Shown: positions 1 through 10,400 of the stretch, piece by piece
Layout of the letters: each line of letters opens with the position of its first letter
Numbering within the stretch: position 1 is the first letter of the stretch
From: Nemertoderma westbladi
Lineage: Eukaryota; Xenacoelomorpha; Nemertodermatida; Nemertodermatidae
NCBI GenBank assembly: GCA_032718475.1
Contig: JAUCBJ010008048.1
Span: 64,001-91,846 of the forward strand
DNA: 27,846 bases
Direction of reading: 5' to 3'
The notes under the pieces: model-generated
Told to the model about the DNA's origin: nothing
The model's database searches: none
The model's input: the letters and a program-made list of their open reading frames with translations, nothing else
Program-made: the position numbers and the translations under genes

Positions 1-5
1 CGACA

Positions 6-1019
6 ATGACAACCAGCGAAATGCTCGGATCAATGTTGCTTAGTAACGGTGATGGATCTGCCCCTACGCCCACGCCCATCTACGTTGCTGCGCAACCAAG
101 TGTAGCCGACACCCCAGTGCCCAACTACGTTGCTACGCAACCAAGTCAAGCCGGCCCTCCAGCGTCCAACTACGTTGCTCCGCAACCAAGTGTAGCCGTC
201 CCCCCAGCATCCAACTACGTTGCTAGGCAACCGAGTGTAGCTGGCACCTCAGTGCCCAACTACGTTGCGACGCAACCAAGTGTAGCCAGCACCCCAGTGC
301 CCAACTACGTTGCTACGCAACCGAGAGTAGCCGGCCCCCCAGCTCCCAACTACGTTGCTACGCAACCGAGTCTAACCGGCTCCCCAGTGCCAAACTACGT
401 TGCTACACAACCGAGAGTAGCCGGCCCCCCAGCTACACCAGATGTTGTTTCACCAAACCAAATGCGAGGCAATCCATTTCTTTACCAGGCTGCTAATTCA
501 ACTGCGAACCCAAACAACCTTATACCAACAATCGGTTTTGGTGGACCCAGCCAACTTTGTGACATTATGATGAACATGACAAATGCCATTAATACTCTAA
601 ACAACAACATTCAGTTACAGCATACTTTATTATTAGAACTTGTACAAAGTAGTAGGATTGAAAAACAAGTTACAGGTAGCAGCACTACTCATAATAGCCC
701 TTCGATTGCTAATGAGCACAATAATTGTGAGAGTGCCGTAAGTCCAGGTCCAGTAGTTATTAATGAAATGACACCTGAAGTATTTCCCGAGCTCTCAGAC
801 ATCCCCATGGAGTCGTATAATATTACATTGAACGATCTAAAGTCCGTAAATATGCAACCAGAAGTAGACACTAGGAGCAAATTATTTTTTAAACTGCTCC
901 AATTAGTTTTTAGCGCTGAGGAACTAAGCGGTAAAGTTACCCTTGGCAAATCTTCTAATAAATCAAAATTAGATGGCAACCGAGTGAAGTGGGCTGAAAG
1001 TAACTTTAGAGTTACGTAA
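6..1019 (+). CDS. BEN-domain-like protein, 3' part, probable frame break
   Basis: Open frame of 337 codons from an ATG six bases into the window, so the true start may lie upstream. Residues 26-145 are eight 15-residue repeats of the pattern YVATQPSVAGPPVPN. Residues 165-270 are low-complexity Asn/Thr/Ser-rich. Residues about 285-330 (TRSKLFFKLLQLVFSAEELSG followed by LDGNRVKW) fit the N-terminal two thirds of a BEN domain, a DNA- and protein-binding module of chromatin factors and some mobile elements. The frame stops at TAA 1017-1019, before the Trp-containing C-terminal part. That part is readable in the +1 frame (NWSSIQNN..., Trp at 1051-1053, stop at 1105-1107), so I infer a one-base frameshift or assembly error. 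GTAAGC at 1016 could instead be a splice donor. The BEN call rests on pattern recognition only. Confidence 0.55.
   Translation: MTTSEMLGSMLLSNGDGSAPTPTPIYVAAQPSVADTPVPNYVATQPSQAGPPASNYVAPQPSVAVPPASNYVARQPSVAGTSVPNYVATQPSVASTPVPNYVATQPRVAGPPAPNYVATQPSLTGSPVPNYVATQPRVAGPPATPDVVSPNQMRGNPFLYQAANSTANPNNLIPTIGFGGPSQLCDIMMNMTNAINTLNNNIQLQHTLLLELVQSSRIEKQVTGSSTTHNSPSIANEHNNCESAVSPGPVVINEMTPEVFPELSDIPMESYNITLNDLKSVNMQPEVDTRSKLFFKLLQLVFSAEELSGKVTLGKSSNKSKLDGNRVKWAESNFRVT
81..440 (+). repeat. Coding tandem repeat, 8 x 45 bp
   Basis: Eight consecutive 45-bp units each encode 15 residues starting YVA-x-QPS and rich in Pro, Val and Ala. Copies differ by several substitutions but have no indels, so the array stays in frame with the BEN-like protein. 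It probably forms an extended disordered linker. Confidence 0.9.
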
Positions 1020-1762
1020 GCCAAAATCGGGGGAAGACATAAAAAGAAATTGGAGTAGCATACAAAATAATGCCAACACTCTGTTAAGCCGTAAAGCTAC
1101 AAAATAATAATAATAACAAGCGAGTTAATGTGATGGAACGATGCCATTCGAATCGCGTAAGAAATAAGCAAGCATTATACCCTAACTCGTCATAAATAAC
1201 TAAATAAATTAGACGTAAATTAGGCTCAACTTAGTATATGGTACTTGTTTAGTTTATTGGCTCTATTTACATATTTACATTTGTAGTAGGCCTATATCTG
1301 GTGGTATTTATATTTGTTTATGTACAGTACATTTAGTGCCCTACACCCCTACGTCAAAGTAATTAATATATTTATATAGCATTAAATAAATTATAAGTAA
1401 TTAAACAGGACTAAGGATGATCCCACTCTATAGCAAATGGAGCGGAAAAAATGAATTCGCCACCAGCATTATTATAGCATTATTTACATTTCTAATTACG
1501 TAATTAAAATCGTGTTCCGGTTGGTGTTATTATATCCATTTATAGGAATTTATATTATAGGTTATTCGTTTATGCATGCAAGTTAATTCATATAATAAAA
1601 TATATAATTATGTAAATAAAAATTATTATGATTAAATTAAATGAAACAAATCTTAGCTTCCGTTTTTACTTCACAATGGCACACCCTCACAATCACTTCA
1701 ATTTGAGAGTTAAAGTGATTGACATTTTGTTAATGTACTACGCTTTTGTAAGGCATTGGCAA
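1020..1762. other. AT-rich 3' flank, no further gene seen
   Basis: Bases 1020-1107 carry the shifted-frame tail of the BEN-like gene. After that I see AT-rich DNA with AATAAA-type signals (for example 1203-1208 and 1384-1389) that could serve the BEN-like gene. One TAGGCCTA palindrome lies at 1287-1294. No coding frame with recognisable content is present. Confidence 0.6.
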
Positions 1763-2045
1763 ATTCCAACAAATTCCGATGGCGTCAAAAAGATTCAGAC
1801 AAATTCAGACAACTTCAAACAGCTTCAGATAGCTTCCAACAACATCCAACAGAAATTTCAAACACTTTCAGACGGATTTCAGACAGAATCAGATGGGCTC
1901 CAACAGACTAAACTTGTTGGAAATATTTTCTCCAACAGAATCAAACAGTACTAAATCTCCGTAGGTTAGCATTGTGCTTGTTTGAAGCTGTCGGAGTGTG
2001 TTGGATCCGATCGGATCCGATGGCACTCTGTTGGTGAGCTGGACT
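1763..2045. repeat. Degenerate ~10-bp repeat zone with inverted counterpart
   Basis: From about 1763 to 1912 the words ATTCAGACAA, CTTCAAACAG, CTTCAGATAG and CTTCCAACAA follow each other with a period near 10 bases. From about 1979 to 2045 related words appear on the opposite strand (GAAGCTGTCGGAG and CTGTTGG). A 16-bp perfect palindrome, GGATCCGATCGGATCC, lies at 2003-2018. The layout suggests a foldback or MITE-type element. A 108-codon open frame here only translates the repeats. Confidence 0.55.
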
Positions 2046-2359
2046 GTAATAATAAAATATCATAAAAAATAATAAACCATCGGTCCTACTAAATTAATTA
2101 AATTAATTAAAAGCTTGAAATTAATATTCTAGATAATAAAATCATCAGAACTATAACGATTTACGTCTGAAATTGCGTGCTCTTGAATTATATCTGAACA
2201 TTTTTTTGGGGAAATTGAAAATGGCGTTCATATTCGATTCGGAATATCAAGTATATTTAAAAAAATAAAATAAAATGGACACGTTTTAACAGTTGTAAAC
2301 TGTTAAAACTATGTAAACTGTAGCGAAACAATAAAAAAAATAAAAATCCTGCGGTAAAC
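2046..2359. other. AT-rich spacer with a short hairpin
   Basis: No gene is visible. A perfect inverted repeat with 11-base arms (TTTTAACAGTT) and a 3-base loop lies at 2284-2308, just before the CATTCGTATA repeats. Confidence 0.6.
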
Positions 2360-2590
2360 ATTCGTATAACATTCGTAACGCATTCGTATAGCGTGGGAAA
2401 CATTCGTATATAACATGCGGGACGCATTCGTATAGTATGCGGGAAACATTCGTATAAGATTAGGGACGCATTCGTAGAATGTGCGGGATTCGAATAAGGT
2501 TCGTATAACATTCGATATGCGAATAAAGGATTCGTATTTGGTTCGGTTTTCGCATTCGTATCGCATGGTTCATCGATGTAACATCCCATG
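2360..2590. repeat. Degenerate tandem repeat based on CATTCGTATA
   Basis: The words CATTCGTATA and CATTCGTAACG recur roughly every 10-30 bases, separated by GCGGGA-type spacers, through to GCATTCGTATCGCATGG. Minus-strand open frames here read repeated YTN and IRM triplets and have no other protein character, so I treat them as products of the repeat. The unit is irregular, as expected of an old minisatellite. Confidence 0.7.
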
Positions 2591-2805
2591 CGTTACGAAT
2601 GCCGATTTTTTACTGGGTATATATACAGGTTAAAAGACAGAAATAAGCGCTATAAAACACTTAGTAAAGATAAATTAAAAAAATAAAAATTCTTCATATA
2701 TAAAATTCCAATAAAAAGTCGATCGAAAAGTGAAATCCTGGTATTCTTCACATGCAGACATGGGTGCCAGGATAAGCCGTTTAAATTACTAGTATTACCC
2801 TTTCT

Positions 2806-2884
2806 TGATTGGTTTTAAACTGGGTACCTAGCAACGCCATCAGCTGGTTTCAAAATGCCATATTGCTGATATGGCGACAGGAAA
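2806..2884 (+). repeat. Left arm of 79-bp perfect inverted repeat
   Basis: This stretch, beginning TGATTGGTTTTAAACTGGG and ending GGCGACAGGAAA, is the exact reverse complement of 13684-13762 (79 of 79 by hand comparison). Similarity continues inward in weaker form: both copies have a TAGTGATT word and TTTTAAGGGCCTTA followed by AATACTAGA-TCACTA, giving about 150-190 bp of homology. It is a candidate terminal inverted repeat of the composite locus, or one of two independently inserted interspersed repeats. Confidence 0.85.
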
Positions 2885-3429
2885 ATAGTGATTATAAGGA
2901 TTATTTTAAGTAACTATCAATGATTATTAAGTTTAAGTGATTATTTTAAGGGCCTTAGAAATACTAGAATCACTATTACAGGAGCCCTTAAAACAACTAT
3001 AAACAATATTACTAAATTTAATGAAGTTATCAGGATGCAGTAAACCCTAGAGTACTCAAACACCGGTCAGCCGGTACATTACATTTGTAGGCCTATAACC
3101 TGATAACACTCAGATTAGAATTTGCTTTCATTTAATTAATACAGAACCTACATACTAACAGCCCTACTGCTAGTTTGCTTTCATTGTATTAAAATGATGC
3201 TTCATAATAGTAAATACCATTCAGGTAATGTAAAGGACAAGGTGCATACCCTACCCATACGTCTAATGACAGAATGAGGAGAAAATGTAGAGGTCAACCT
3301 AAATAATACTGTACGACATAGTTTGAAAATTGGAAACAGACGTTTGGAATTAACACAAAGTTTTCTTTCATTAAAAGGAATTCCTGGAAAAGGTAAGGTA
3401 TGATGGTGTAACTGTTACAATGTATGTAC
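2885..3429. other. Non-coding stretch inside left repeat arm
   Basis: It holds the weakly conserved inner part of the left inverted repeat (to about 3000) and AT-rich DNA with a TAGGCCTA at 3088-3095. From about 3390 faint coding similarity to the start of the transposase may begin, with a frame break. I see no other gene. Confidence 0.5.
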
Positions 3430-4236
3430 TGTACTGTAATAGAGTTGGTGATTTGAAGAAACAGGGAACCAGGACGCGCCAACTTCAATATAAATGATCG
3501 TGCAAATCTGTTTCTCGGTGTTCAGCCAATATGAAAACTGTTGAAGAACAAGAAAGGTCAAGTATTTCGGTTACCGCGTACGGTGTCCACGATAGTCATA
3601 AATTAGAAATACAACATCTACGTATCCAGGATTCTGTGAGATCCAAATGCGTTTCACAGTTACAGTTAGGGATTCCGGTGGATAGAGTAATTCGCGATAT
3701 CCGTTCGAATATTGTAGATAAATCTCCCAGTAAGATTCAGAACGAATCCTTGTTGAATACCCAGGATCTGAATAATTTGTGTAGAAAGTATGGCGTCGAC
3801 ACGATGGGGTTGGGTGATACGGATGATTCCCAATCAGTGCACTTCCACTTACGTATTACACAACTGCAAACCTGCGAACACTACAATCCCATCTTATTAT
3901 GTAAATCTCAAAGTGAAGACAGCAATTAATATTAAATACTCGGCCCTAACGGACAATGATTTTATGATTATCATCCAAACTGAGTAGGCCTACCAACTTC
4001 AATGCCTGAAGGACTTTTCAAAAATCTTTGTAGCAATAGACTCGACACTTAATAGATCAGGGTACAGCTTCCCGTTAACTACCCTATTGGTGTCTGATGA
4101 ATGAGTGGGATGAAGGCACCCTGTAACGTGGCTAATTTAAAATCGCAAAGATATAGATATTATAAAAATACTGGTTAAAGAAATCCGTCATCGATTTCCA
4201 GATCTGAAAACATAAGTTTTAATGAGCGATGATACT
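3430..4236 (+). pseudogene. MULE-like transposase relic, N-terminal half
   Basis: The relic starts with a zinc-finger-like YCNRVGDLKK segment near 3437, has an in-frame TGA at 3492-3494, then stays open from 3495 to 3929 through the family-typical stretch VTAYGVHDSHKLEIQHLRI. After a frameshift near 3915-3945 the catalytic core continues in one frame: DFMIIIQTE, then VAIDST (Asp at 4039-4041), LTTLLVSDE, TWLI-NRKD, and MSDDT at 4222-4236. This core has five in-frame stops (TAG 3985, two TGA near 4102-4113, and TAA twice further on). The order and spacing match MULE transposases, with the first and second catalytic Asp. The protein ends abruptly after MSDDT, where the antisense LINE begins, and resumes at 6690. 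Not functional as written. Confidence 0.8.
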
Positions 4237-6680
4237 ACTAGTAGGATCGGCATGCTGCATTGCAGCTGCATTTTTAAGAATGCTGTGCCGCCTTGTCAAC
4301 AAAAATTGCACCGCCACAACTCCCTATCACCCATGACATTTGCTAGATCATCCGCATCTTTAAGGCTAGTGTCCTTTAAGATGCGTCTCAAGAAAGTCAT
4401 GGGCTGTCCACCATGATTATTCACTCCATGAGGCTGCCACAAAGTACAAGATTATGCACTGGCTGGTCCTCACGGCGAAACCAATGTCCTGCAAAGCGGA
4501 GGCGATTTTGTTCTAGTGTCAAGCTTGGGGGAACCAATGAGACACCTCCAATGTTATATAGTGTCTTGTTGGAGATGTGTGCATTGTACTTGACACAATG
4601 AACCCGGCGTAGCATTCTTGTGAATGTGCCATCCAGGATTTGGTGTCCTCAGCAGTTAGAGCCCAGCATGGACTCCCGTAGAGGAGTACTGGAACTACTG
4701 CTGCTCTAAATAATCGGACCTTAAGTTTCCGATTAATTCTAGGTGACTTCCAAATCCTGGAAAGCCTATTCAAGGCTGCCCATGCCTTTCCCTTACGTAT
4801 TCGAAGGTCCTCACCTGACTACCGGATCCATGATCCCAGGTAACAGAAGTCGTCCTCATGCTCAAGCATACCATCCTTTGAGCTTATGCTCATCCGATCA
4901 GAGACTTGCTGAGGACTTTCAAAGTTAACTGTCAGAATTTTGGTCTTTCTGGAGTTAATAAAAAGACCAACACTAGAAGCAGCATGTTCTAATGAGCTGA
5001 GGAGCCGTTGGGTTCCCTCTAATGATTCTGAGAGTACTCCTAAGTCATCAGCAAAGTCTAGATCAGTTAGGTACTTGGCAGGATTTCCTCGACTTCTGGA
5101 GCCAGTAGGTGGAGTTATCATCACCCCATCATCATTATGATGATCTAAGGACATGCGTAGAACATAGTCAACCACAATAATGAACAAGAATGGTGCAAGT
5201 GTGTCTCCTTGGAGGACGCCCCATAACACTTCAAATGGTTCTGTGTCACCGTCAACAGTAGACACAAATGTTGTCGAACCATCGTATACTGATCTGATTG
5301 CTGCAATAATTTCATCAGGAATCCCATATAATGAAAGTATGCTGGACATACGTGACCGAGAGACTGAATCAAAGGCCTTGAAGAAGTCAACAAAGATAAC
5401 AGCCAGATGCCTGTCTTTCTTTTTTGATAATTCTTCAATTATCCTTCTAAGTGCCAAAATGGGCTCCATGGTCCCACGACCTTTACGGAATCCATTCTGA
5501 TTTCCACGGAGCAGTCTCTCAATGGGATCCCTGATGCGATTTAATAGAATCCTATTGTATAGCTTTGCAGCAATCGAGATCAATGAGATTCCCCGAAAAG
5601 AACCATAGAGTGTTAGGTTGCCCTTCTTGGGAACTGGCAGCAACTTATTTGTTTTCATTTCTTGTGGGACTCTTGTTGTTCGGTACATGTCTACTATGAT
5701 GGGATAGATGAGCTTTAAACACTCAGGTATTTTAAAGACCTCAGGGGGAACACCATCTACTCCACTGGCACGATTGGTCTTAATGCTCTTTGCAGCAGCC
5801 TTCACTTCTGCAAAGGAGATATCGCCAATGGGAATACCTGGGAGTACAGACTCAGACACTTTTACTTCTATAAAGTTATCAGGCAATACCCTGTCATTAT
5901 TGAGGAGCTTTTCAAAGTGGGCTTTCCAACCATTGAGGCGATCGGCTGGTGATTCAGCCTTAACCTTGGTGGTTGGTTGGCTTTTCCGCCCAGTAAGCAG
6001 ATTGATCGATTTCCATGCCTGGGATGATTGCCTGCTGTCGTCAGCATCATTGATGGCATCAACCTGTTGGTTTATTAGCTCCTGTAGATTAACAGAGTAC
6101 TGCCTGTTCAGGGACCTAGATGCAGCCTTAACTGAATTCTTGGCCGCTGTAGTCTGTTTGAGTCGGGACTCTTTCTGCGCCTTATGAAGGTCATTTCGGC
6201 ACTTCTGAATTTTGTTGTCAGTCCAGGGGGCCCTTTTCCTGTTTCGAGGGTATACAGGAACTGTTTCTGCAGCTGCTAACTTAACTGCTTCTGTAAAGGC
6301 AGTATAGCCCTCACAGTGATCTGCCGCCTCAGAGGCAAGAGCCTGATACCTGTTGCTCAGCTGTTAGTGTGAAGCTGGATCTCACACTTGGCTGTTGCAA
6401 CAGAGAGGACCAGTCATGCCGCGGCAAGGCAGATTTCGTTGTTCTGCTAGCACGCAGACTAAGTCTTACCTTGGCCACAATAAGGCGGTGATCACTGGAG
6501 AAGGGTCGAAGTGTAAATGCATTACAGTCTTGTATAGAGCTCCTGTATTTCCTACGATACAGAATATGGTCTATCTGGGACTTGTGACCACTGGGTCCAC
6601 TATGAGTCCATAGCTTTCCAGTTCGCTTCTTGAACTGGGTTCCAGCTGAAAACAATCCATTTCCAGAGAGTATTCAGTAT
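4237..6680 (-). mobile_element. 5'-truncated LINE retrotransposon, antisense
   Basis: A non-LTR retrotransposon reads right to left: the C-terminal part of an apurinic-type endonuclease (6663 to about 6362), reverse transcriptase (about 6330-4819), and a C-terminal tail with 3' flank (4816 to about 4240). It lies exactly between MSDDT and QYYDAW of the MULE transposase, so it inserted into that gene. The endonuclease N-terminus is missing, as expected of incomplete reverse transcription. I could not define a target-site duplication or the exact right junction (somewhere in 6663-6690). A diverged copy of its 3' part lies at 18700-18990. Confidence 0.85.
4421..6663 (-). pseudogene. LINE endonuclease/reverse transcriptase, lightly damaged
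   Basis: The endonuclease end shows GKLWTHSGPSGHKSQIDHIL and SSDHRLIVAKV. A frameshift near 6355-6365 then leads into a long frame, open to 4819, with reverse transcriptase motifs: NRASGVDGVPPEV, SFRGISLISIAAKLYNRIL, NQNGFRKGRGT, FVDFFKAFDSV (catalytic Asp at 5386-5388), GVLQGDTLAPFLF, and FADD (5044-5055). A TAG at 4816-4818 interrupts the C-terminal tail, which continues in the same frame (RKLKVRLFRAAVVPVLLYGS) and then, after another frameshift near 4600, reads NRLRFAGHWFRREDQP. Only about three lesions in 2.2 kb point to a fairly young insertion. I cannot assign the LINE clade firmly; it has no restriction-like endonuclease and looks like the APE-bearing groups. Confidence 0.85.
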
Positions 6681-6689
6681 TATAGGAAT

Positions 6690-7402
6690 CAGTATTATGA
6701 CGCATGGATTTCAACTTTCCATGACAATCCAAGGAAATTGTTATGCAAATGGCATGTCAAAAGGGCCTGGTCCAAAAATCTCTGTAAACTTCCTATAAAT
6801 GATAGATTTAATATAATGAAGATATTAAATATTTTGTGTGATGAATTAGACACCGAGGCATTTCAAAATACGGTTTCGAACTTATGGAATATTTATCAGG
6901 TGATGAGACCAAAATATTATTTCGGAATTATTCCCAAAATAATTACTTAACAAGAACTGACGAATGTGCTGCTATCGTAAAGATCTACTTACGTATTAAC
7001 ACTAATATGTTTGAGTCGCTCCATAAAACATTGAAATATAAGTATTTAGTTGGTAAGCTAAACAATAGGTTGGATATCCTAATTGATAAACTTTTACTAG
7101 TTGAAAGTGATAAACATGAGGAGCATACCATCACAGAGGCGTTACGAATTCTCTGCTTCAATGGTGTCAATAACCGCCCCCTATTCATGGAAGGTATTAA
7201 GTTTAATTCAAAATCATGAATACACCGAGTTCGTCGATTGCAATATAACTGTTGCAAACAATTATGCCATATTTGTAAGATATGCTGCCATAGATATTTG
7301 TACACCTGCAAGGATACTTTATTCGCGAAACGACGAGTTTGCATACACGTGCACGCTGCTATCCATTATGGGACTATTGCATCCCATATATACCTGTATT
7401 AG
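6690..7402 (+). pseudogene. MULE-like transposase relic, C-terminal half with SWIM-type finger
   Basis: Coding resumes at NQYYDAW and runs through RKLLCKWHVKRAW, a hallmark of this transposase group, up to about 6890. It then shifts frame into FRNYSQNNY and INTNMFESLHKTLKY, where the Glu at 7013-7015 is the likely third catalytic residue, and KYLVGKLNNRLD. After TGA 7217-7219 (possibly CGA mutated to TGA) the same frame gives a cysteine-rich stretch, CCKQLCHICKICCHRYLYTCKD, then VCIHVHAA. This is a SWIM-type zinc finger in which the first Cys of the CxC pair appears changed to Tyr. The frame closes at TAG 7400-7402, immediately before the minisatellite, whose coding frame is offset, so one more frameshift lies near 7350-7400. 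Confidence 0.78.
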
Positions 7403-7407
7403 GATCA

Positions 7408-10400
7408 GACCATAACGAACCTTCATTAGACTACAACGAACCTTCATTAGACTACAACGAACCTTCATTAGACGACAACGAACCTTCATTAGACGACAAC
7501 GAACCTCCCTTAGACGACAACGAACCTCCCTTAGACTACAACGAACCTTCATTAGACGACAACAAACCTTCATTAGACGACAACGAACCTTCATTAGAAG
7601 ACAACGAACCTTCATTAGACGACAACGAACCTCCCTTAGACGACAACGAACCTTCATTAGACGACAACAAACCTTCATTAGACGACAACGAACCTTCATT
7701 AGAAGACAACGAACCTTCATTAGAAGACAACGAACCTTCATTAGACGACAACGAACCTTAATTAGACGACAACGAACTTTCATTAGACGACAACAAACCT
7801 TCATTAGACGACAACGAACTTTTATTAGACGACAACGAACCTTCATTAGACGACAACGAACCTTCATTAGACGACAACAAACCTTCATTAGACGACAATG
7901 AACCTTCATTAGACTACAACGAACCTTCATTAGACTACAACGAACCTTCATTAGATGACAACGAACCTCCCTTAGACGACAACGAACCTCCCTTAGACTA
8001 CAACGAACCTTCATTAGACGACAACAAACCTTCATTAGACGACAACGAACCTTCATTAGAAGACAACGAACCTTCATTAGACGACAACGAACCTCCCTTA
8101 GACGACAACGAACCTTCATTAGACGACAACAAACCTTCATTAGACGACAACGAACCTTCATTAGACGACAACGAACCTTCATTAGAAGACAACAAACCTT
8201 CATTAGAAGACAACGAACCTTCATTAGAAGACAACGAACCTTCATTAGACGACAACAAACCTTCATTAGACGACAATGAACCTTCATTAGACGACAACGA
8301 ACCTTCATTAGACGACAACGAACCTTCATTAGACGACAACGAACCTTCATTAGACGACAACGAACCTTCATTAGACGACAACGAACCTTCATTAGACGAC
8401 AACGAACCTTCATTAGACGACAACGAACCTTAATTAGACGACAACGAACCTTCATTAGACGACAACGAACCTTCATTAGACGACAACGAACCTTCATTAG
8501 ACGACAACGAACCTTCATTAGACTATAACGAACCTTCATTAGACGACAACGAACCTTCATTAGACGACAACGAACCTTCATTAGACTACAACGAACCTTC
8601 ATTAGATGACAACGAACCTCCCTTAGACGACAACGAATCTTCATTAGACGACAACAAACCTTCATTAGACGACCACGAACCTTCATTAGACGACAACGAA
8701 CCTTCATTAGGCGACAACGAACCTTCATTAGACGACAACGAACCTTCATTAGGCGACAACGAACCTTCATTAGACGACAACGAACCTTCATTAGACGACA
8801 ACGAACCTTCATTAGACGACAACGAACCTTAATTAGACGACAACAAACCTTCATTAGACGACAACGAACTTTTATTAGACGACAACGAACCTTCATTAGA
8901 CGACAACGAACCTTCATTAGACGACAACAAACCTTCATTAGACGACAACGAACCTTCATTAGACGACAACGAACCTTCATTAGACGACAAAAAACCTTCA
9001 TTAAACGACAACGAACCTTCATTAGACAACAACGAACCTTCATTAGACGACAACGAACCTTCATTAGACGACAACGAACCTCCATTAGACGACAACGAAC
9101 CTTCATTAGACGACAACGAACCTTCATTAGACGACAACGAACCTTCATTAGACGACAACGAACCTTCATTAGACGACAACGAACCTTCATTAGACGACAA
9201 CGAACCTTCATTAGACGACAACAAACCTTCATTAGACGACCACGAACCTTCATTAGACGACAACGAACCTTCATTAGACGACAACGAACCTTCATTAGAC
9301 GACAACGAACCTTCATTAGACGACAACGAACCTTCATTAGACGACAACGAACCTTCATTAGACGACAACGAACCTTCATTAGACGACAACGAACCTTCAT
9401 TAGACGACAACGAACCTTCATTAGACGACAACGAACCTTCATTAGACGACAACGAACCTTCATTAGACGACAACGAACCTTCATTAGACGACCACGAACC
9501 TTCATTAGACGACAACGAACCTTCATTAGGCGACAACGAACCTTCATTAGACGACAACGAACCTTCATTAGACGACCACGAACCTTCATTAGACGACAAC
9601 GAACCTTCATTAGACGACAACGAACCTTCATTAGACGACAACGAACCTTCATTAGACGACAACGAACCTTCATTAGACGACAACGAACCTTCATTAGGCG
9701 ACAACGAACCTTCATTAGACGACAACGAACCTTCATTAGACGACAACGAACCTTCATTAGACGACAACGAACCTTCATTAGACGACATCAAACCTTCATT
9801 AGACGACAACGAACCTTCATTAGACGACAACGAACCTTCATTAGACGACAACGAACCTTCATTAGACGACCACGAACCTTCATTAGACGACAACGAACCT
9901 TCATTAGGCGACAACGAACCTTCATTAGACGACAACGAACCTTAATTAGACGACAACGAACCTTCATTAGACGACAACGAACCTTCATTAGACGACAACG
10001 AACCTTCATTAGACGACAACAAACCTTCATTAGACGACCACGAACCTTCATTAGGCGACAACGAACTTTTATTAGACGACAACGAACCTTCATTAGACGA
10101 CAACGAACCTTCATTAGACGACAACAAACCTTCATTAGACGACAACGAACCTTCATTAGACGACAACGAACCTTCATTAGACGACAAAAAACCTTCATTA
10201 AACGAGAACGAACCTTCATTAGACAACAACGAACCTTCATTAGACGACAACGAACCTTCATTAGACGACAACGAACCTCCATTAGACGACAACGAACCTT
10301 AATTAGACGACAACGAACCTTAATTAGACGACAACGAACCTTCATTAGACGACAACGAACCTTCATTAGACGACAACGAACCTTCATTAGACGACAACGA

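Noticed and set aside
1628-1954. Small protein-coding gene of 108 codons
   Set aside because: Most of its length translates the ten-base repeats, and it lacks any recognisable domain.
2257-2589. Minus-strand coding regions with YTN/IRM repeats
   Set aside because: They translate the degenerate CATTCGTATA repeat in two frames at once, a sign of repeat and not gene.
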